Shown piece by piece: positions 9,631 through 19,041 of a stretch of DNA of 64,000 nt; the stretch's first letter is position 1, and each line of letters opens with the position of its first letter. This stretch comes from Gammaproteobacteria bacterium (GTDB lineage Bacteria > Pseudomonadota > Gammaproteobacteria > HTCC5015). The DNA lies in assembly GCA_013817245.1 (NCBI GenBank), contig JACDDA010000005.1, positions 1 through 64,000 on the forward strand, in the 5' to 3' direction. The notes beneath the pieces are model-generated. The model saw nothing but the letters and a program-made list of their open reading frames with translations, searched no databases and had not been told where the DNA came from. The position numbers and the translations under genes were made by a program.

Positions 9631-10842
9631 GTGGCGAACCCTGGCAAGAATGAGCGGGTGTTGTCTGGCATGCGTCCTACCGGCGCACTGCATTTAGGGC
9701 ACTATCACGGCGTATTAAAAAACTGGTTGCAGCTGCAACATAGCTACGAATGTTTATTCTTCGTGGCCGATTGGCATGCTTTAACGACGCATTACGACGA
9801 GCCCGGCATGTTGGCGCAACAAAGCGTGGACATGGTTATCGATTGGTTAGCGGTGGGGATCGTGCCGACCTCTGCGCATATCTTTGTGCAATCGCGCGTG
9901 CCTGAACACGCAGAATTACATTTGTTGTTGTCGATGGTGACACCGTTGTCTTGGTTAGAACGCGTACCCACTTATAAAGATCAACAAGAAAAATTGAAAG
10001 AACGTGATTTAGGTACTTATGGTTTTTTAGGTTACCCATTATTACAAAGTGCAGATATTTTAATTTATAAAGCGGGTTTAGTCCCGGTGGGCGAAGATCA
10101 AGTCGCACATGTGGAATTAACGCGCGAAATCGCACGGCGCTTTAATCATATTTACGGTAATGAGCCGGGCTTTGCAGTAAAAGCGGAAGCCGCAATTGAT
10201 AAAATGGGTAAAAAAAATGCCAAACTTTATCGAGAATTACGCAAACGTTATACCGAGCAAGGCGATGGTGAAGCGTTAAGTGTGGCGCGTGCTTTATTAG
10301 AAGAGCAGCAAAATGTTTCAATCGGTGATCGCGAACGTTTGTTTGGTTATCTCGAAGGTTCTAGCAGAATTATTTTGCCGGAACCGCAGGTTTTATTAAC
10401 CGCGCAATCGAAGATGATTGGTTTGGACGGACAAAAAATGTCTAAGTCCTATAACAACACCATCGGCTTGCGCGATGAACCCGACGTGATCGAGAAAAAA
10501 TTACGCACCATGCCAACCGATCCTGCGCGGGTGCGACGTACCGATGCAGGTAATCCAGAACGTTGTCCCGTGTGGCAACTGCATCAAGTTTATTCGAATG
10601 ATGATGTTAAGCAGTGGGTAGTGCAAGGTTGCACCACCGCGGGCATCGGTTGCATAGAATGCAAACAACCGATTATTGATACCGTGCAAGCAGAATTAGC
10701 GCCGATTCGAGAACAGGCGTTGGAATATGTAAAAGATGTTGGCGCAGTACAAACTATTTTAGCCAATGGTTGTGAGGCCGCACGTGATCTTGCGCGCGAT
10801 ACATTAGATGATGTGCGTAAAGCCATGGGATTAGTGAAGTGA
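9631..10842 (+). CDS. trpS: Tryptophanyl-tRNA synthetase
   Basis: Class I aminoacyl-tRNA synthetase charging tRNA-Trp. It has 403 residues from a GTG start with AAGAAGGA upstream. The HIGH motif is HLGHY (about 21-25) and the KMSKS motif is exact in GQKMSKSYNNT (about 268-278). The ATP and Trp-site segments GYPLLQSADILIYKA and VPVGEDQVAHVELTREIARR are present. It is longer than the roughly 335-residue E. coli enzyme because of an inserted stretch before KMSKS, as in several other gammaproteobacteria. It overlaps scpA by 4 bases (GTGA), giving a trpS-scpA-scpB operon. Confidence 0.97.
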   Translation: MANPGKNERVLSGMRPTGALHLGHYHGVLKNWLQLQHSYECLFFVADWHALTTHYDEPGMLAQQSVDMVIDWLAVGIVPTSAHIFVQSRVPEHAELHLLLSMVTPLSWLERVPTYKDQQEKLKERDLGTYGFLGYPLLQSADILIYKAGLVPVGEDQVAHVELTREIARRFNHIYGNEPGFAVKAEAAIDKMGKKNAKLYRELRKRYTEQGDGEALSVARALLEEQQNVSIGDRERLFGYLEGSSRIILPEPQVLLTAQSKMIGLDGQKMSKSYNNTIGLRDEPDVIEKKLRTMPTDPARVRRTDAGNPERCPVWQLHQVYSNDDVKQWVVQGCTTAGIGCIECKQPIIDTVQAELAPIREQALEYVKDVGAVQTILANGCEAARDLARDTLDDVRKAMGLVK

Positions 10843-11699
10843 GCGAAATTTTACCGAAAGATAATAGCAGCGCTATTCAACAAGAAGAAATGCCGTTTGC
10901 TTTAGTGCAAGGTGAGCCGCTAACGGTTATGCCAAAAGACTTATATATTCCGCCGGATGCTTTAGAAGTTATTTTGGATGCTTTCGAAGGCCCGTTGGAT
11001 TTATTGTTATATTTAATTAAACGTCAAAATTTAGATATTTTGAATATTCCGATTGCAGAAATTACCCGTCAGTACATGCATTATATTGACATGATGGAGA
11101 TTCTAAAGCTCGAATTAGCGGCGGAATATTTAGTTATGGCCGCAATGTTGGCGGAAATTAAATCGCGCATGTTATTGCCACGCTTAAACGATGTAGAAGA
11201 TGAAGACGATCCGCGTGCAGAATTAATTCGCCGCTTGCAAGAATACGAGCGTTACAAACAAGCGGCCGAATCTATCGATGCATTGCCGCGCATGGAGCGC
11301 GAAATTTTTCAGGCACAAGCGGAGCCGCCAGAGTCTACGCATCAACAGCCGCAACCCGATGTCTCATTAAAAGAATTGTTATTGGCTTTCCGTGACGTTT
11401 TGCATCGCGCGGATATATTATCTAGCCACCAAATTAATCGTGAAGTCTTATCTGTACGGGAACGCATGACGCGGGTGTTGGAAGCGATGCAAGCGGATCG
11501 TTATGTAGAATTCCATAGCTTATTTACGTTGCAAGAAGGTCGCATGGGTGTAGTGGTTACTTTTTTAGCGATTTTAGAATTGATTAAAGAATCATTAATT
11601 GATTTTGTCCAAGCGGCGCCGTATGCGCCTATTTATTTAAAACCGATGGGCGCTGAAATTAGTTTGCCATCGGATGCACAGATTGTTGAGGAGTTGTAA
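10839..11699 (+). CDS. scpA: Segregation and condensation protein A
   Basis: Kleisin subunit of the SMC-ScpAB condensin complex, needed for chromosome compaction and segregation. It has 286 residues from a GTG start overlapping the trpS stop. After a variable N-terminus comes the diagnostic FEGPLDLLLYLIKRQNLDIL, then the helical SMC-binding region with LAAEYLVMAAMLAEIKSRMLLP, a linker, and the C-terminal winged helix (VVTFLAILELIKESLI). The partner scpB follows three bases later. No smc gene is in the window. Confidence 0.96.
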   Translation: MSEILPKDNSSAIQQEEMPFALVQGEPLTVMPKDLYIPPDALEVILDAFEGPLDLLLYLIKRQNLDILNIPIAEITRQYMHYIDMMEILKLELAAEYLVMAAMLAEIKSRMLLPRLNDVEDEDDPRAELIRRLQEYERYKQAAESIDALPRMEREIFQAQAEPPESTHQQPQPDVSLKELLLAFRDVLHRADILSSHQINREVLSVRERMTRVLEAMQADRYVEFHSLFTLQEGRMGVVVTFLAILELIKESLIDFVQAAPYAPIYLKPMGAEISLPSDAQIVEEL

Positions 11700-11702
11700 T
11701 TT

Positions 11703-12374
11703 ATGGACTTAAAAAAAATCAAAAATATTTTAGAAGGTGCTTTGTTGGCTGCTGCTAAACCGCTAAGCATTAATCAGCTGGATGAATTATTTAATTTAGA
11801 AGATCAAGCCCGGCCTTCGCGTGATGATGTGCGCAAAGCCTTGGGTGAGCTGCAACAAGATTACGCTGAACGCGGTGTGCAATTAAAAGAAGTCGCCAGT
11901 GGTTATCGCATGCAAGTGCGTCAAGAATATGAGCCGTGGATTGGTCGTTTGTGGGAAGAAAAAGCGCCACGTTATTCACGTGCTTTATTAGAAACCTTGG
12001 TTATTATTGCGTATCGTCAACCCATTACGCGCGGCGAAATTGAAGAAATTCGCGGCGTAGCGGTCAGCACGAATATTGTCAAAACCTTGCAAGAGCGTGA
12101 ATGGATTAAAGTAGTAGGGCATCGCGATGTGCCTGGTAAACCTGCGATGTTTGGTACCACCCGTGAATTTTTAGATTATTTTGATTTGCGCGCTTTGGAT
12201 GAATTGCCCACGCTGATGGAAATTAAAGATTTAGACAAATTGTATCCGCAATTAGATTTTGAAGGTCAGCCCGCCGCTATTTTGAATGAAGTGGTGAGCA
12301 GCTTGACAGAGTCAGGTGAATTAGTTGCGCCGGCGGTTGATGACACGGTTGTTAATATAAACACGGTGCATTAA
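11703..12374 (+). CDS. scpB: Segregation and condensation protein B
   Basis: Winged-helix dimer that stabilises the ScpA kleisin in the SMC complex. It has 223 residues. It opens MDLKKIKNILEGALLAAAKPLS and carries the conserved core ALLETLVIIAYRQPITRGEIEEIRGV and KPAMFGTTREFLDYFDL. It follows scpA by three bases. Its TAA overlaps the stop codon of the convergent NlpC/P60 gene, so the two 3' ends share bases 12371-12374 with no room for a separate terminator. Confidence 0.96.
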   Translation: MDLKKIKNILEGALLAAAKPLSINQLDELFNLEDQARPSRDDVRKALGELQQDYAERGVQLKEVASGYRMQVRQEYEPWIGRLWEEKAPRYSRALLETLVIIAYRQPITRGEIEEIRGVAVSTNIVKTLQEREWIKVVGHRDVPGKPAMFGTTREFLDYFDLRALDELPTLMEIKDLDKLYPQLDFEGQPAAILNEVVSSLTESGELVAPAVDDTVVNINTVH

Positions 12375-12871
12375 TTCAGCACGCTGCCAGCACCCACGTA
12401 AGTTGTTTGCCAATAAGGCGCGTCGAGATTTTCAGTGGTAACTGCGCGGCCGCGACCCGGCGCATGCACAAATTCATTGTTGCCAATATAAATACCTACG
12501 TGTGAAACGGTTTTGCCGCCGAGTCGAAAAAATACCAGATCACCTAATTTTAACCGTGATCGACTAATGGCTTCGCTGCGGCGATATTGTTCATAAGATG
12601 TACGGGGTAATTGAATACCGTTTTGTGCAAAGCTGTAACGCACCAAACCACTGCAATCAAAACCTTGCTGTGGAGTTTGTCCACCGTAGTGATAAGGTTT
12701 TCCTTGTAAACTCAGGGCCGTGCGAACTACTTGCTGACGTTGTTGGTTTTGTTGACCTTGTTTGGGATTGGATGGCGTGGCTACACACGCGCTTAACAGC
12801 ATGCTCAAACTACTGATAAAAAGTAGTTGGCGTAGACGTGGTAAGGTCGCTGCTTGATTGTGTATTAACAT
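12371..12871 (-). CDS. NlpC/P60 family lipoprotein (probable D,L-endopeptidase)
   Basis: Predicted lipid-anchored murein hydrolase cutting peptide cross-links or stem peptides, like MepS/Spr. It has 166 residues. The signal peptide ends in lipobox LLSAC with lipidated C29. A Gln-rich linker is followed by the NlpC/P60 domain with catalytic C73 (FDCSGLV), H124 (SHVGIYIG) and H136 (FVHAPGR). The substrate-site tyrosines in PYHYGG are present. It is monocistronic and convergent with scpB. It starts 47 bases from divergent rluB. Confidence 0.94.
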   Translation of the reverse strand: MLIHNQAATLPRLRQLLFISSLSMLLSACVATPSNPKQGQQNQQRQQVVRTALSLQGKPYHYGGQTPQQGFDCSGLVRYSFAQNGIQLPRTSYEQYRRSEAISRSRLKLGDLVFFRLGGKTVSHVGIYIGNNEFVHAPGRGRAVTTENLDAPYWQTTYVGAGSVLN

Positions 12872-12918
12872 TAGTTTTTATCCGTTACTTTTATCTATCA
12901 TAGGATGTTGAGCCTTAC

Positions 12919-13665
12919 ATGTCTGCCGAACGTTTGCAAAAAATTCTAGCGGCGGCGGGTCTTGGATCCCGTCGCGAATGTGAGCGCCTCATCAGCGAAG
13001 GTCGTGTTACCGTGAATGGTAAAGTGATTGAGCTCGGTGATAAAGCGTTATTGACCGATGACATTCGTTTAAATGGTCGGCGCATTGCGACCCCGAGTAA
13101 AACTCAAACGGCGCATAAAGTGTTGATGTATCACAAGCCTGAAGGCGAAGTGTGCACGCGTCGTGATCCGGAAGAACGACCCACGGTTTTTGCTGCATTA
13201 CCTCGTTTAAAAACGGGACGCTGGATTAATATCGGCAGACTCGATTTAAATACCTCAGGATTATTATTGTTCACCACCGATGGCGAATTAGCTAATCGCT
13301 TGACGCATCCGTCTTATGAAGTGGAGCGTGAATATTCTGTGCGTGTGTTTGGCGCAGTAGATAAAACTATTTTAGATAAATTATTGGCTGGTGTGACCTT
13401 GGAAGATGGTCCCGCAAAATTTTTAAGTATTGAAGATGGTGGCGGTGAAGGTCGCAATCATTGGTATAACGTCGTGTTACGTGAAGGTCGTAAACGTGAA
13501 GTTCGACGTTTATGGGAATCGCAAGGCTTGCAAGTGAGTCGATTGATCCGCATTCGTTTTGGTACCGTTCAATTGGCAGCGCATTTGCGTCAAGGCCAAC
13601 ATCGTTTATTAGAAGCCGCTGATGTTCAAAGTTTGTATGCGGCCGCTGATTTACCGTTTGAATAA
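12919..13665 (+). CDS. rluB: 23S rRNA pseudouridine synthase B
   Basis: RsuA/RluB-family enzyme; RluB of E. coli makes pseudouridine 2605 in 23S rRNA. It has 248 residues. An N-terminal S4 RNA-binding domain (ERLQKILAAAGLGSRRECE) is followed by the catalytic domain with GRLDLNTSGLLLFTTDGELANRL, where the Asp in GRLDLNTSG is the nucleophile. The family end motif EGRKREVRRLWESQGLQVSRLIRI is present. Its position after scpB matches the gammaproteobacterial order. Without the long basic tail of some RluB proteins, RluE or RsuA cannot be fully excluded. Confidence 0.93.
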   Translation: MSAERLQKILAAAGLGSRRECERLISEGRVTVNGKVIELGDKALLTDDIRLNGRRIATPSKTQTAHKVLMYHKPEGEVCTRRDPEERPTVFAALPRLKTGRWINIGRLDLNTSGLLLFTTDGELANRLTHPSYEVEREYSVRVFGAVDKTILDKLLAGVTLEDGPAKFLSIEDGGGEGRNHWYNVVLREGRKREVRRLWESQGLQVSRLIRIRFGTVQLAAHLRQGQHRLLEAADVQSLYAAADLPFE

Positions 13666-13671
13666 AAGTTT

Positions 13672-14220
13672 TTAACCGCGTTTGAGTAATACGTAGACGG
13701 CGCCACTACCACCATCGACGGGACGTGCGGTGCAAAACGCCAGCACACAATCTAGTTGGGTGAGCCATTTGCCCACCATCGGTTTTAGCACGGGGCCTTT
13801 GTTGGCGGATTTACGTCCTTTACCATGAATGATACGTACGCATTGCATTGAATGATGACGCGCATGATCAAGAAATTCGAGTAAGACGGTGCGAGATTCT
13901 TTCACGGTTAAACCGTGTAAATCTAATTCGGCTTGAATGGAATATTGGCCGCGACGTAATTTGCGTAATGCGCTATGTTGAATGCCGGGGCGGTGATAAC
14001 TCATTTCCTCGCCGCTATCTAAATTCATCGGATCGTTAGGATCGTAATGATCGGATAATAAGTTTTCTAGAATATGTTGTTCGTCTTTTTGTTTTTGTAA
14101 GGGAATAGGTTTAGGTCGAACCGGTTCTGGTACGTGTTTGTCATGCGACAGCGGTTTCGCATCGGCTACTGCTTGGCGAAATAATTGGCTGTCGTCATCA
14201 TTAATGATTTTTTTGCTCAT
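13672..14220 (-). CDS. Smr domain protein (endonuclease-like)
   Basis: A 182-residue protein with a charged N-terminal half and a C-terminal Smr domain. The domain carries LDLHGLTVKESRTVLLEFLDHA, the IIHGKGRKS motif, and the closing GGSGAVYVLLKRG. Small MutS-related domains nick nucleic acid. Single-domain proteobacterial forms (SmrA/SmrB type) act in DNA handling or in cleavage of mRNA at collided ribosomes. I cannot tell which from the sequence; SmrB of E. coli has a similar size and layout. It is convergent with rluB, leaving 6 bases between stops. Confidence 0.9.
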   Translation of the reverse strand: MSKKIINDDDSQLFRQAVADAKPLSHDKHVPEPVRPKPIPLQKQKDEQHILENLLSDHYDPNDPMNLDSGEEMSYHRPGIQHSALRKLRRGQYSIQAELDLHGLTVKESRTVLLEFLDHARHHSMQCVRIIHGKGRKSANKGPVLKPMVGKWLTQLDCVLAFCTARPVDGGSGAVYVLLKRG

Positions 14221-14341
14221 AGCATTTAGGTGATGATTAGCGGTTATTTTCGCTGAGATCCTGCGTAAAATTCCGGTAACATGGCGGCTGGCTCCTACTT
14301 GTTTGTAAGTGTATGTTATTCAAAAGGTGATTGCTGTATTC

Positions 14342-15091
14342 ATGCGTATTTTATTAAGTAATGATGATGGATATTTAGCGCCAGGCTTAAAAGCCTTGAG
14401 TGAAGCAGTTAAGCAAATAGCAGAAGAAGTAACCGTGATTGCGCCTGATCGTAATCGCAGTGGCGCCAGTAATTCATTAACGCTTTATGACCCCTTACGT
14501 GTTTATCTCGCCGACAACGGTTTTTATTATGTGAATGGCACGCCTTCTGATTGCGTGCATTTGGCTTTAACGGGTTTGTGGGATTATGAACCCGACATGG
14601 TTATTTCTGGCATTAATGCCGGTGCTAATTTAGGTGATGATGTTATTTATTCTGGCACCGTTGCCGCGGCTATGGAAGGTCGTTTTTTAGGTTTGCCTGC
14701 GATCGCAGTATCGATGGCGAGTCGTGATCCACAAAACTTTGCAACTGCGGGTCGCGTGGTACAAAACTTAATACAGCGTTTACAACATCATGCTTTACCT
14801 GCAGATACTATTTTAAATGTGAATGTGCCAGATGTCGCATGGGAAGATTTAGCGGGCTGGGAAGTTACACGACTTGGCAATCGACATAAATCAGAAGCGG
14901 TCATTAAAGAACGCGATCCTAAAAATCTGCCTATCTATTGGATAGGACCCGCAGGTTCTGAAGCAGATGCGGGGCCGGGCACTGATTTTCATGCGGTTAA
15001 TAATAACTGCGTTTCTATTACACCTTTGAGCGTTGATCTTACCCGTTACGACAGCATCAACTCTTTGCGCGAATGGTTAAAGGCTAAGTGA
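14342..15091 (+). CDS. surE: 5'/3'-nucleotidase SurE
   Basis: Metal-dependent survival phosphatase acting on nucleoside monophosphates. It has 249 residues from the ATG at 14342, beginning [19 protein letters not shown], where the paired aspartates bind the metal. The conserved [27 protein letters not shown] and [25 protein letters not shown] stretches are all present. The frame is open to 14309 but family homology starts at 14342. An AAAGGTGA lies upstream at somewhat long spacing. It opens the classic surE-pcm-nlpD-rpoS stationary-phase cluster and overlaps pcm by 4 bases. Confidence 0.97.
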   Translation: MRILLSNDDGYLAPGLKALSEAVKQIAEEVTVIAPDRNRSGASNSLTLYDPLRVYLADNGFYYVNGTPSDCVHLALTGLWDYEPDMVISGINAGANLGDDVIYSGTVAAAMEGRFLGLPAIAVSMASRDPQNFATAGRVVQNLIQRLQHHALPADTILNVNVPDVAWEDLAGWEVTRLGNRHKSEAVIKERDPKNLPIYWIGPAGSEADAGPGTDFHAVNNNCVSITPLSVDLTRYDSINSLREWLKAK

Positions 15092-15771
15092 AATCTTTCA
15101 ACAAACAAGCGTTGTTAGGTATTGGCATGACGTCGCAACGACGACGTGATGAATTAGTGCGGCGCTTGCGTGAAAAAGGTGTGAGCAATGAAAGTGTATT
15201 AAGCGTGATACGCACGATGCCGCGACATTTGTTTATTGATGAAGCGATGGCGAATCGCGCGTATGAAGATTGCGCATTGCCGATAGGTCATGGTCAAACA
15301 ATATCGCAACCTTATACCGTTGCGCGCATGACAGAAACTATTTTGGGTAGCGATCCTCTGCAATATCCGAAAAAAGTTTTAGAAGTTGGCACCGGTTCCG
15401 GATATCAAGCCGCCGTGTTAGCGATGTTAGTGCCACAGTTTTATAGTGTTGAGCGTATTTTAGGTTTGCATGAACGTGCGCAAGCTATTCTTCGTGGTTT
15501 ACGTTTAAGTAATGTGCGCTTAAAACATTCCGATGGTTCGTGGGGTTGGGCGGCACATGGTCCTTATGATGCCATCATCGTAACAGCCGCGCCTGAAGAA
15601 GTGCCGCAACCTTTGTTGGAGCAATTAGTGATAGGCGGGCGTTTAGTTATTCCGGTAGGCAATATGGGTGAAGCGCAACGCTTGTTGTGCATTACGCGTA
15701 CCGCTGATGGTTTTGAAAAAAAAGAATTAGATTTAGTTAGCTTTGTACCTTTTTTAAAAGGTCGTGTGTAA
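15088..15771 (+). CDS. pcm: Protein-L-isoaspartate O-methyltransferase
   Basis: SAM-dependent repair enzyme for damaged aspartyl residues. It has 227 residues from a GTG that overlaps the surE stop (GTGA). An internal ATG at 15127 ([11 protein letters not shown]) is the start seen in pseudomonads, but a longer form reading ...GIGMTSQR occurs elsewhere. I keep the coupled GTG. Motifs are [20 protein letters not shown] for the isoaspartyl site, [16 protein letters not shown] for SAM, and [17 protein letters not shown]. Its TAA directly abuts the nlpD ATG. Confidence 0.95.
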   Translation: MKSFNKQALLGIGMTSQRRRDELVRRLREKGVSNESVLSVIRTMPRHLFIDEAMANRAYEDCALPIGHGQTISQPYTVARMTETILGSDPLQYPKKVLEVGTGSGYQAAVLAMLVPQFYSVERILGLHERAQAILRGLRLSNVRLKHSDGSWGWAAHGPYDAIIVTAAPEEVPQPLLEQLVIGGRLVIPVGNMGEAQRLLCITRTADGFEKKELDLVSFVPFLKGRV

Positions 15772-16566
15772 ATGATGCTCGGGAATATTTTTAGAAAAAC
15801 AATTCAACTATTTAAATCAGTGCGTGTTGGTATATTCATCAGCGCGTTGTTAATGCTGATCACTGGCTGCGCCACTTTAGATGCGTGGGATCCGCACGCT
15901 TATCGCGTGCAACCGCGCGATACCTTGTATGGCATTTCGTGGTTGTATCAAGTGGATTATCGTGATGTTGCACGCTGGAATAATTTATCACCGCCATACA
16001 CATTAAAACCGGGGCAAACCTTAGTTTTAAAAACAAATCCGAATGCGGTAGTGGCGTTGAATGAGCCGCGCAATAATAAACCGCTAAGTGTGCCAACTAA
16101 AACAAATACTAAATCGGTGCCTAAGACCGCAGTAAAAGCACCAATACAAATGCCCGCGCCTATTAAGGTTGCGCCGAAAGTAGCTGCGCCGCCACCTGCA
16201 AACTGGCAGTGGCCGGTGCGCGGTAATGTAGTGCAACGTTTTGCAGGCGCGCAAAGCACGGCACAAGGCATCGATATTAGCGGAACATTGGGTCAAGCGG
16301 TGGTCGCAACTGCAAGTGGTCGCGTGGTATATAGTGGTGATGGTTTAGCGGGTTACGGTAATTTAGTTATTGTGAAACATAACGACACTTATCTGAGTGC
16401 CTATGCCCATAATCGGAAACTCCTATTTAAGGAAGGTGATTCCGTTAAGATGGGTCAAGCGATTGCCGAAATGGGATATAAAGAAGGCAATAAAGCCTTG
16501 CTTCATTTTGAAATTCGCAAAGACGGTACTCCTGTTGATCCTATGAAATATTTACCAGCCCCGTAA
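15772..16566 (+). CDS. nlpD: NlpD-like LysM/M23 lipoprotein, catalytically degenerate
   Basis: Predicted activator of a cell-separation amidase (AmiC in E. coli). It has 264 residues. A lipoprotein signal ends in LITGC, a LysM peptidoglycan-binding domain follows (YRVQPRDTLYGISWLYQVDYRDVARWN), then a Pro/Ala/Lys linker and a C-terminal LytM/M23 domain from about residue 140. The zinc ligands of active M23 peptidases are missing: AQGIDI stands in place of H-x3-D, and ALLHFEIR lacks the first His of HxH. That is the pattern of NlpD and EnvC. It follows pcm with no gap and precedes rpoS by 50 bases. In E. coli, rpoS transcription starts inside nlpD. Confidence 0.94.
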   Translation: MMLGNIFRKTIQLFKSVRVGIFISALLMLITGCATLDAWDPHAYRVQPRDTLYGISWLYQVDYRDVARWNNLSPPYTLKPGQTLVLKTNPNAVVALNEPRNNKPLSVPTKTNTKSVPKTAVKAPIQMPAPIKVAPKVAAPPPANWQWPVRGNVVQRFAGAQSTAQGIDISGTLGQAVVATASGRVVYSGDGLAGYGNLVIVKHNDTYLSAYAHNRKLLFKEGDSVKMGQAIAEMGYKEGNKALLHFEIRKDGTPVDPMKYLPAP

Positions 16567-16616
16567 TAAATCACATGCAACACACTATTAGACTTGGTTG
16601 ATGTATAGAGGCAGTT

Positions 16617-17663
16617 ATGGCGAAGAAGGAAGATAAAAAAGCCGCATCCAACGATGACGCTATCGAACCGCAAGATGATGAATTGCTTGATGCTGCGTTA
16701 GAAGAGTTAAGCGAGGACGTATTAGTTGATGCAGATCCCGATAGTGATGACGATCTTGAAGCCGACATTGACGAAGCATTAATTGAAGAACCTGAAGTTC
16801 AAAAATTCATTGCCGGCGAAATATCCACTAAAGATGTGGATGCAACGCGCATGTATCTTAAAGAAATTGAATTCTCGCCTTTATTAACCGCCGAACAAGA
16901 AGTGCATTACGGTACCTTGGTGCAAGCGGGTAATGTAGCCGCTCGCCAAAAAATGATCGAAAGTAATTTGCGTTTAGTGGTGAAAATTGCGCGGCGTTAT
17001 ATGAATCGAGGATTAGCCTTAGCGGATTTAATTGAAGAAGGTAATTTAGGTTTAATTCGTGCAGTAGAAAAATTTGATCCAACGCGTGGTTTTCGTTTTT
17101 CTACTTATGCAACGTGGTGGATACGTCAAACCATTGAGCGCGGCTTAATGAATCAAACGCGCACGATTCGTTTACCGATTCATATCATCAAAGAATTAAA
17201 TGTGTATCTGCGTGCTGCCCGCAAAATGCAGCAAGATTTAGAACGCGAGCCCACGCCGGAAGAAGTAGCAGAAAAACTCGATAAACCGATTGAAGATGTG
17301 CAGCGCATGTTTGGTTTAAATGAACGTGTAGCGTCGGTTGATGTGCCCATGGGTAAAGATGGCGATAGTCCCTTGTTGGATATTATTCCCGACGAACAAA
17401 ATCCAGATCCTTTTGAACTACTGCAATCGAATGAAATTTTGGAACATTTGCATGATTGGTTGGCAGAGTTGGATGAAAAACAACGCCAAGTCGTGTTGCG
17501 ACGTTTTGGTTTATCTGGCTATGAGCGTGCGACCTTGGAAGAAGTAGGTGTCGAGCTGGGCGTGACCCGCGAACGCGTCCGTCAAATCCAGATGGAAACC
17601 TTAAAACGGCTGCGCCGAATCCTCGAAAGCAAAGGTTTTTCAATCGATACTTTATTGCGCTAA
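16617..17663 (+). CDS. rpoS: RNA polymerase sigma factor RpoS
   Basis: General stress and stationary-phase sigma factor. It has 348 residues. A very acidic N-terminus of about 55 residues is longer than usual. It is followed by region 1.2 ([21 protein letters not shown]), region 2 with the -10 recognition helix ([18 protein letters not shown]), region 3, and region 4 with helix-turn-helix [19 protein letters not shown]. The position directly after surE-pcm-nlpD supports RpoS over RpoD or RpoH. No obvious terminator lies in the 155 bases that follow. Confidence 0.97.
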   Translation: MAKKEDKKAASNDDAIEPQDDELLDAALEELSEDVLVDADPDSDDDLEADIDEALIEEPEVQKFIAGEISTKDVDATRMYLKEIEFSPLLTAEQEVHYGTLVQAGNVAARQKMIESNLRLVVKIARRYMNRGLALADLIEEGNLGLIRAVEKFDPTRGFRFSTYATWWIRQTIERGLMNQTRTIRLPIHIIKELNVYLRAARKMQQDLEREPTPEEVAEKLDKPIEDVQRMFGLNERVASVDVPMGKDGDSPLLDIIPDEQNPDPFELLQSNEILEHLHDWLAELDEKQRQVVLRRFGLSGYERATLEEVGVELGVTRERVRQIQMETLKRLRRILESKGFSIDTLLR

Positions 17664-17751
17664 TGGGTTAACCAAGCGGCATCTATCTGCCTACGACCTG
17701 ATGCGTGATTTTTGCTACCCACCTTAATTTCGTTTTCATGAGTTTTGCCAT

Positions 17752-17780
17752 TTGACAGCCGCCAGTCTGGCCAGTAACTT
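17752..17780 (+). promoter_or_regulatory. Candidate promoter for alaC-hom-thrC
   Basis: A perfect -35 TTGACA (17752-17757) is followed at 17 bases by TAACTT (17775-17780), a 3 of 6 match to the -10. It lies 38 bases before the GTG start of the aminotransferase. Confidence 0.5.
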
Positions 17781-17818
17781 AGCGCGTTTATCCACGTCCC
17801 TCGCCCAATAGGCCTAAT

Positions 17819-19012
17819 GTGAAGACTGATTTCCCGCGAATTAATCGTTTGCCGCCGTATGTGTTCAATATCGTCAATGAATTGAAGGCGCAGGCGCGTG
17901 CGCAGGGCGAAGATATTATCGATTTCGGCATGGGCAATCCCGATCAACCGACTCCGCAGCATATTGTAGATAAAATGATCGAAGCCACTCATCGTGGCGA
18001 TACGCATCGTTATTCCGTTTCCAAAGGTATTCCGCGCTTACGGCGCGCGATTTGTCGCTGGTACAAAAACACCTATGACGTGGATTTAGATGCAGACAAA
18101 GAAGCCATTGTCACCATTGGTTCTAAAGAAGGTTTAGCGCATTTAGCGTTGGCGACGATTGGCCCCGGCGATGCGGTCTTGGTGCCGAATCCGGCTTATC
18201 CGATCCATCCCTACAGTGTGGTTATCGCCGGCGGCGATATTCGTCATGTGCCGTTGAAAGAGGGCGTGGATTTTTTTGCTGAATTAGAGGCCGCGACGCG
18301 CAATTCTTTTCCTAAACCTAAAATGCTTATTTTGAATTTCCCCGGCAATCCCACGACACAATGTGTTGAATTGGATTTTTTTGAACGCATTGTGGAATTC
18401 GCGCGTGAACACGAAATTTGGGTAGTGCATGATTTAGCGTATGCCGCGATTGCATTTGATGGTTATAAAGCACCCTCTATTCTGCAAGTGCCCGGCGCCA
18501 AAGATGTGGCCGTAGAGTTTTACACTTTATCAAAAACTTACAACATGCCCGGTTGGCGAGTGGGCTTTATGGTGGGCAATCCGATTTTGGTGGGTGCGTT
18601 AGCGCGCATGAAATCGTATCTTGATTACGGCATGTTCACGCCGATTCAAGTGGCGGCGATCACTGCCTTAGAAGGTGACCAAAGTTGTGTTGCAGAAATT
18701 TGCGAAATGTATAAAGAACGTCGTGATGTATTGTGCGAAGGTTTATGCAGCATCGGTTGGGATGTAGTTAAACCCAAAGCGAGTATGTTTGTGTGGGCAC
18801 CGATTCCCGAGGCCTATAAAGCAATGGGTTCTTTGGAATTTACCAAAAAATTATTATTAGATGCGAAAGTTGCAGTATCACCCGGAATTGGGTTTGGTGA
18901 ATACGGCGATGATCATGTCCGTTTTGGTTTGATTGAAAACAAACATCGCACGCGCCAAGCTATTCGCGGTATTCGGCAAATGTTTCGGCAAGATGGTTTA
19001 ATCAATGTATAA
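17819..19012 (+). CDS. alaC: AlaC-type pyridoxal-phosphate aminotransferase
   Basis: Class I/II aminotransferase, best matched to the alanine-forming AlaC (glutamate-pyruvate) branch. It has 397 residues from a GTG; the overlapping ATG at 17817 runs straight into TGA. Conserved features are [19 protein letters not shown], the cofactor-pocket [12 protein letters not shown], the [10 protein letters not shown] motif, and the Schiff-base lysine in [13 protein letters not shown]. It is adjacent to hom and thrC, an arrangement common in beta- and gammaproteobacteria. That ties it to aspartate-family or alanine metabolism; the exact substrate is inferred. Confidence 0.92.
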   Translation: MKTDFPRINRLPPYVFNIVNELKAQARAQGEDIIDFGMGNPDQPTPQHIVDKMIEATHRGDTHRYSVSKGIPRLRRAICRWYKNTYDVDLDADKEAIVTIGSKEGLAHLALATIGPGDAVLVPNPAYPIHPYSVVIAGGDIRHVPLKEGVDFFAELEAATRNSFPKPKMLILNFPGNPTTQCVELDFFERIVEFAREHEIWVVHDLAYAAIAFDGYKAPSILQVPGAKDVAVEFYTLSKTYNMPGWRVGFMVGNPILVGALARMKSYLDYGMFTPIQVAAITALEGDQSCVAEICEMYKERRDVLCEGLCSIGWDVVKPKASMFVWAPIPEAYKAMGSLEFTKKLLLDAKVAVSPGIGFGEYGDDHVRFGLIENKHRTRQAIRGIRQMFRQDGLINV

Positions 19013-19041
19013 ATATCATGCACGTTATATAAGGTTTAGTA

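Noticed and set aside
9479-9697. Short frames on both strands between the yciO-family gene and trpS
   Set aside because: No ribosome-binding site or protein character; the plus frame runs into trpS in another frame.
15772-16566. Active M23 endopeptidase
   Set aside because: Two zinc ligands are missing (AQGID, ALLHFEI), so the NlpD-type activator role is preferred.
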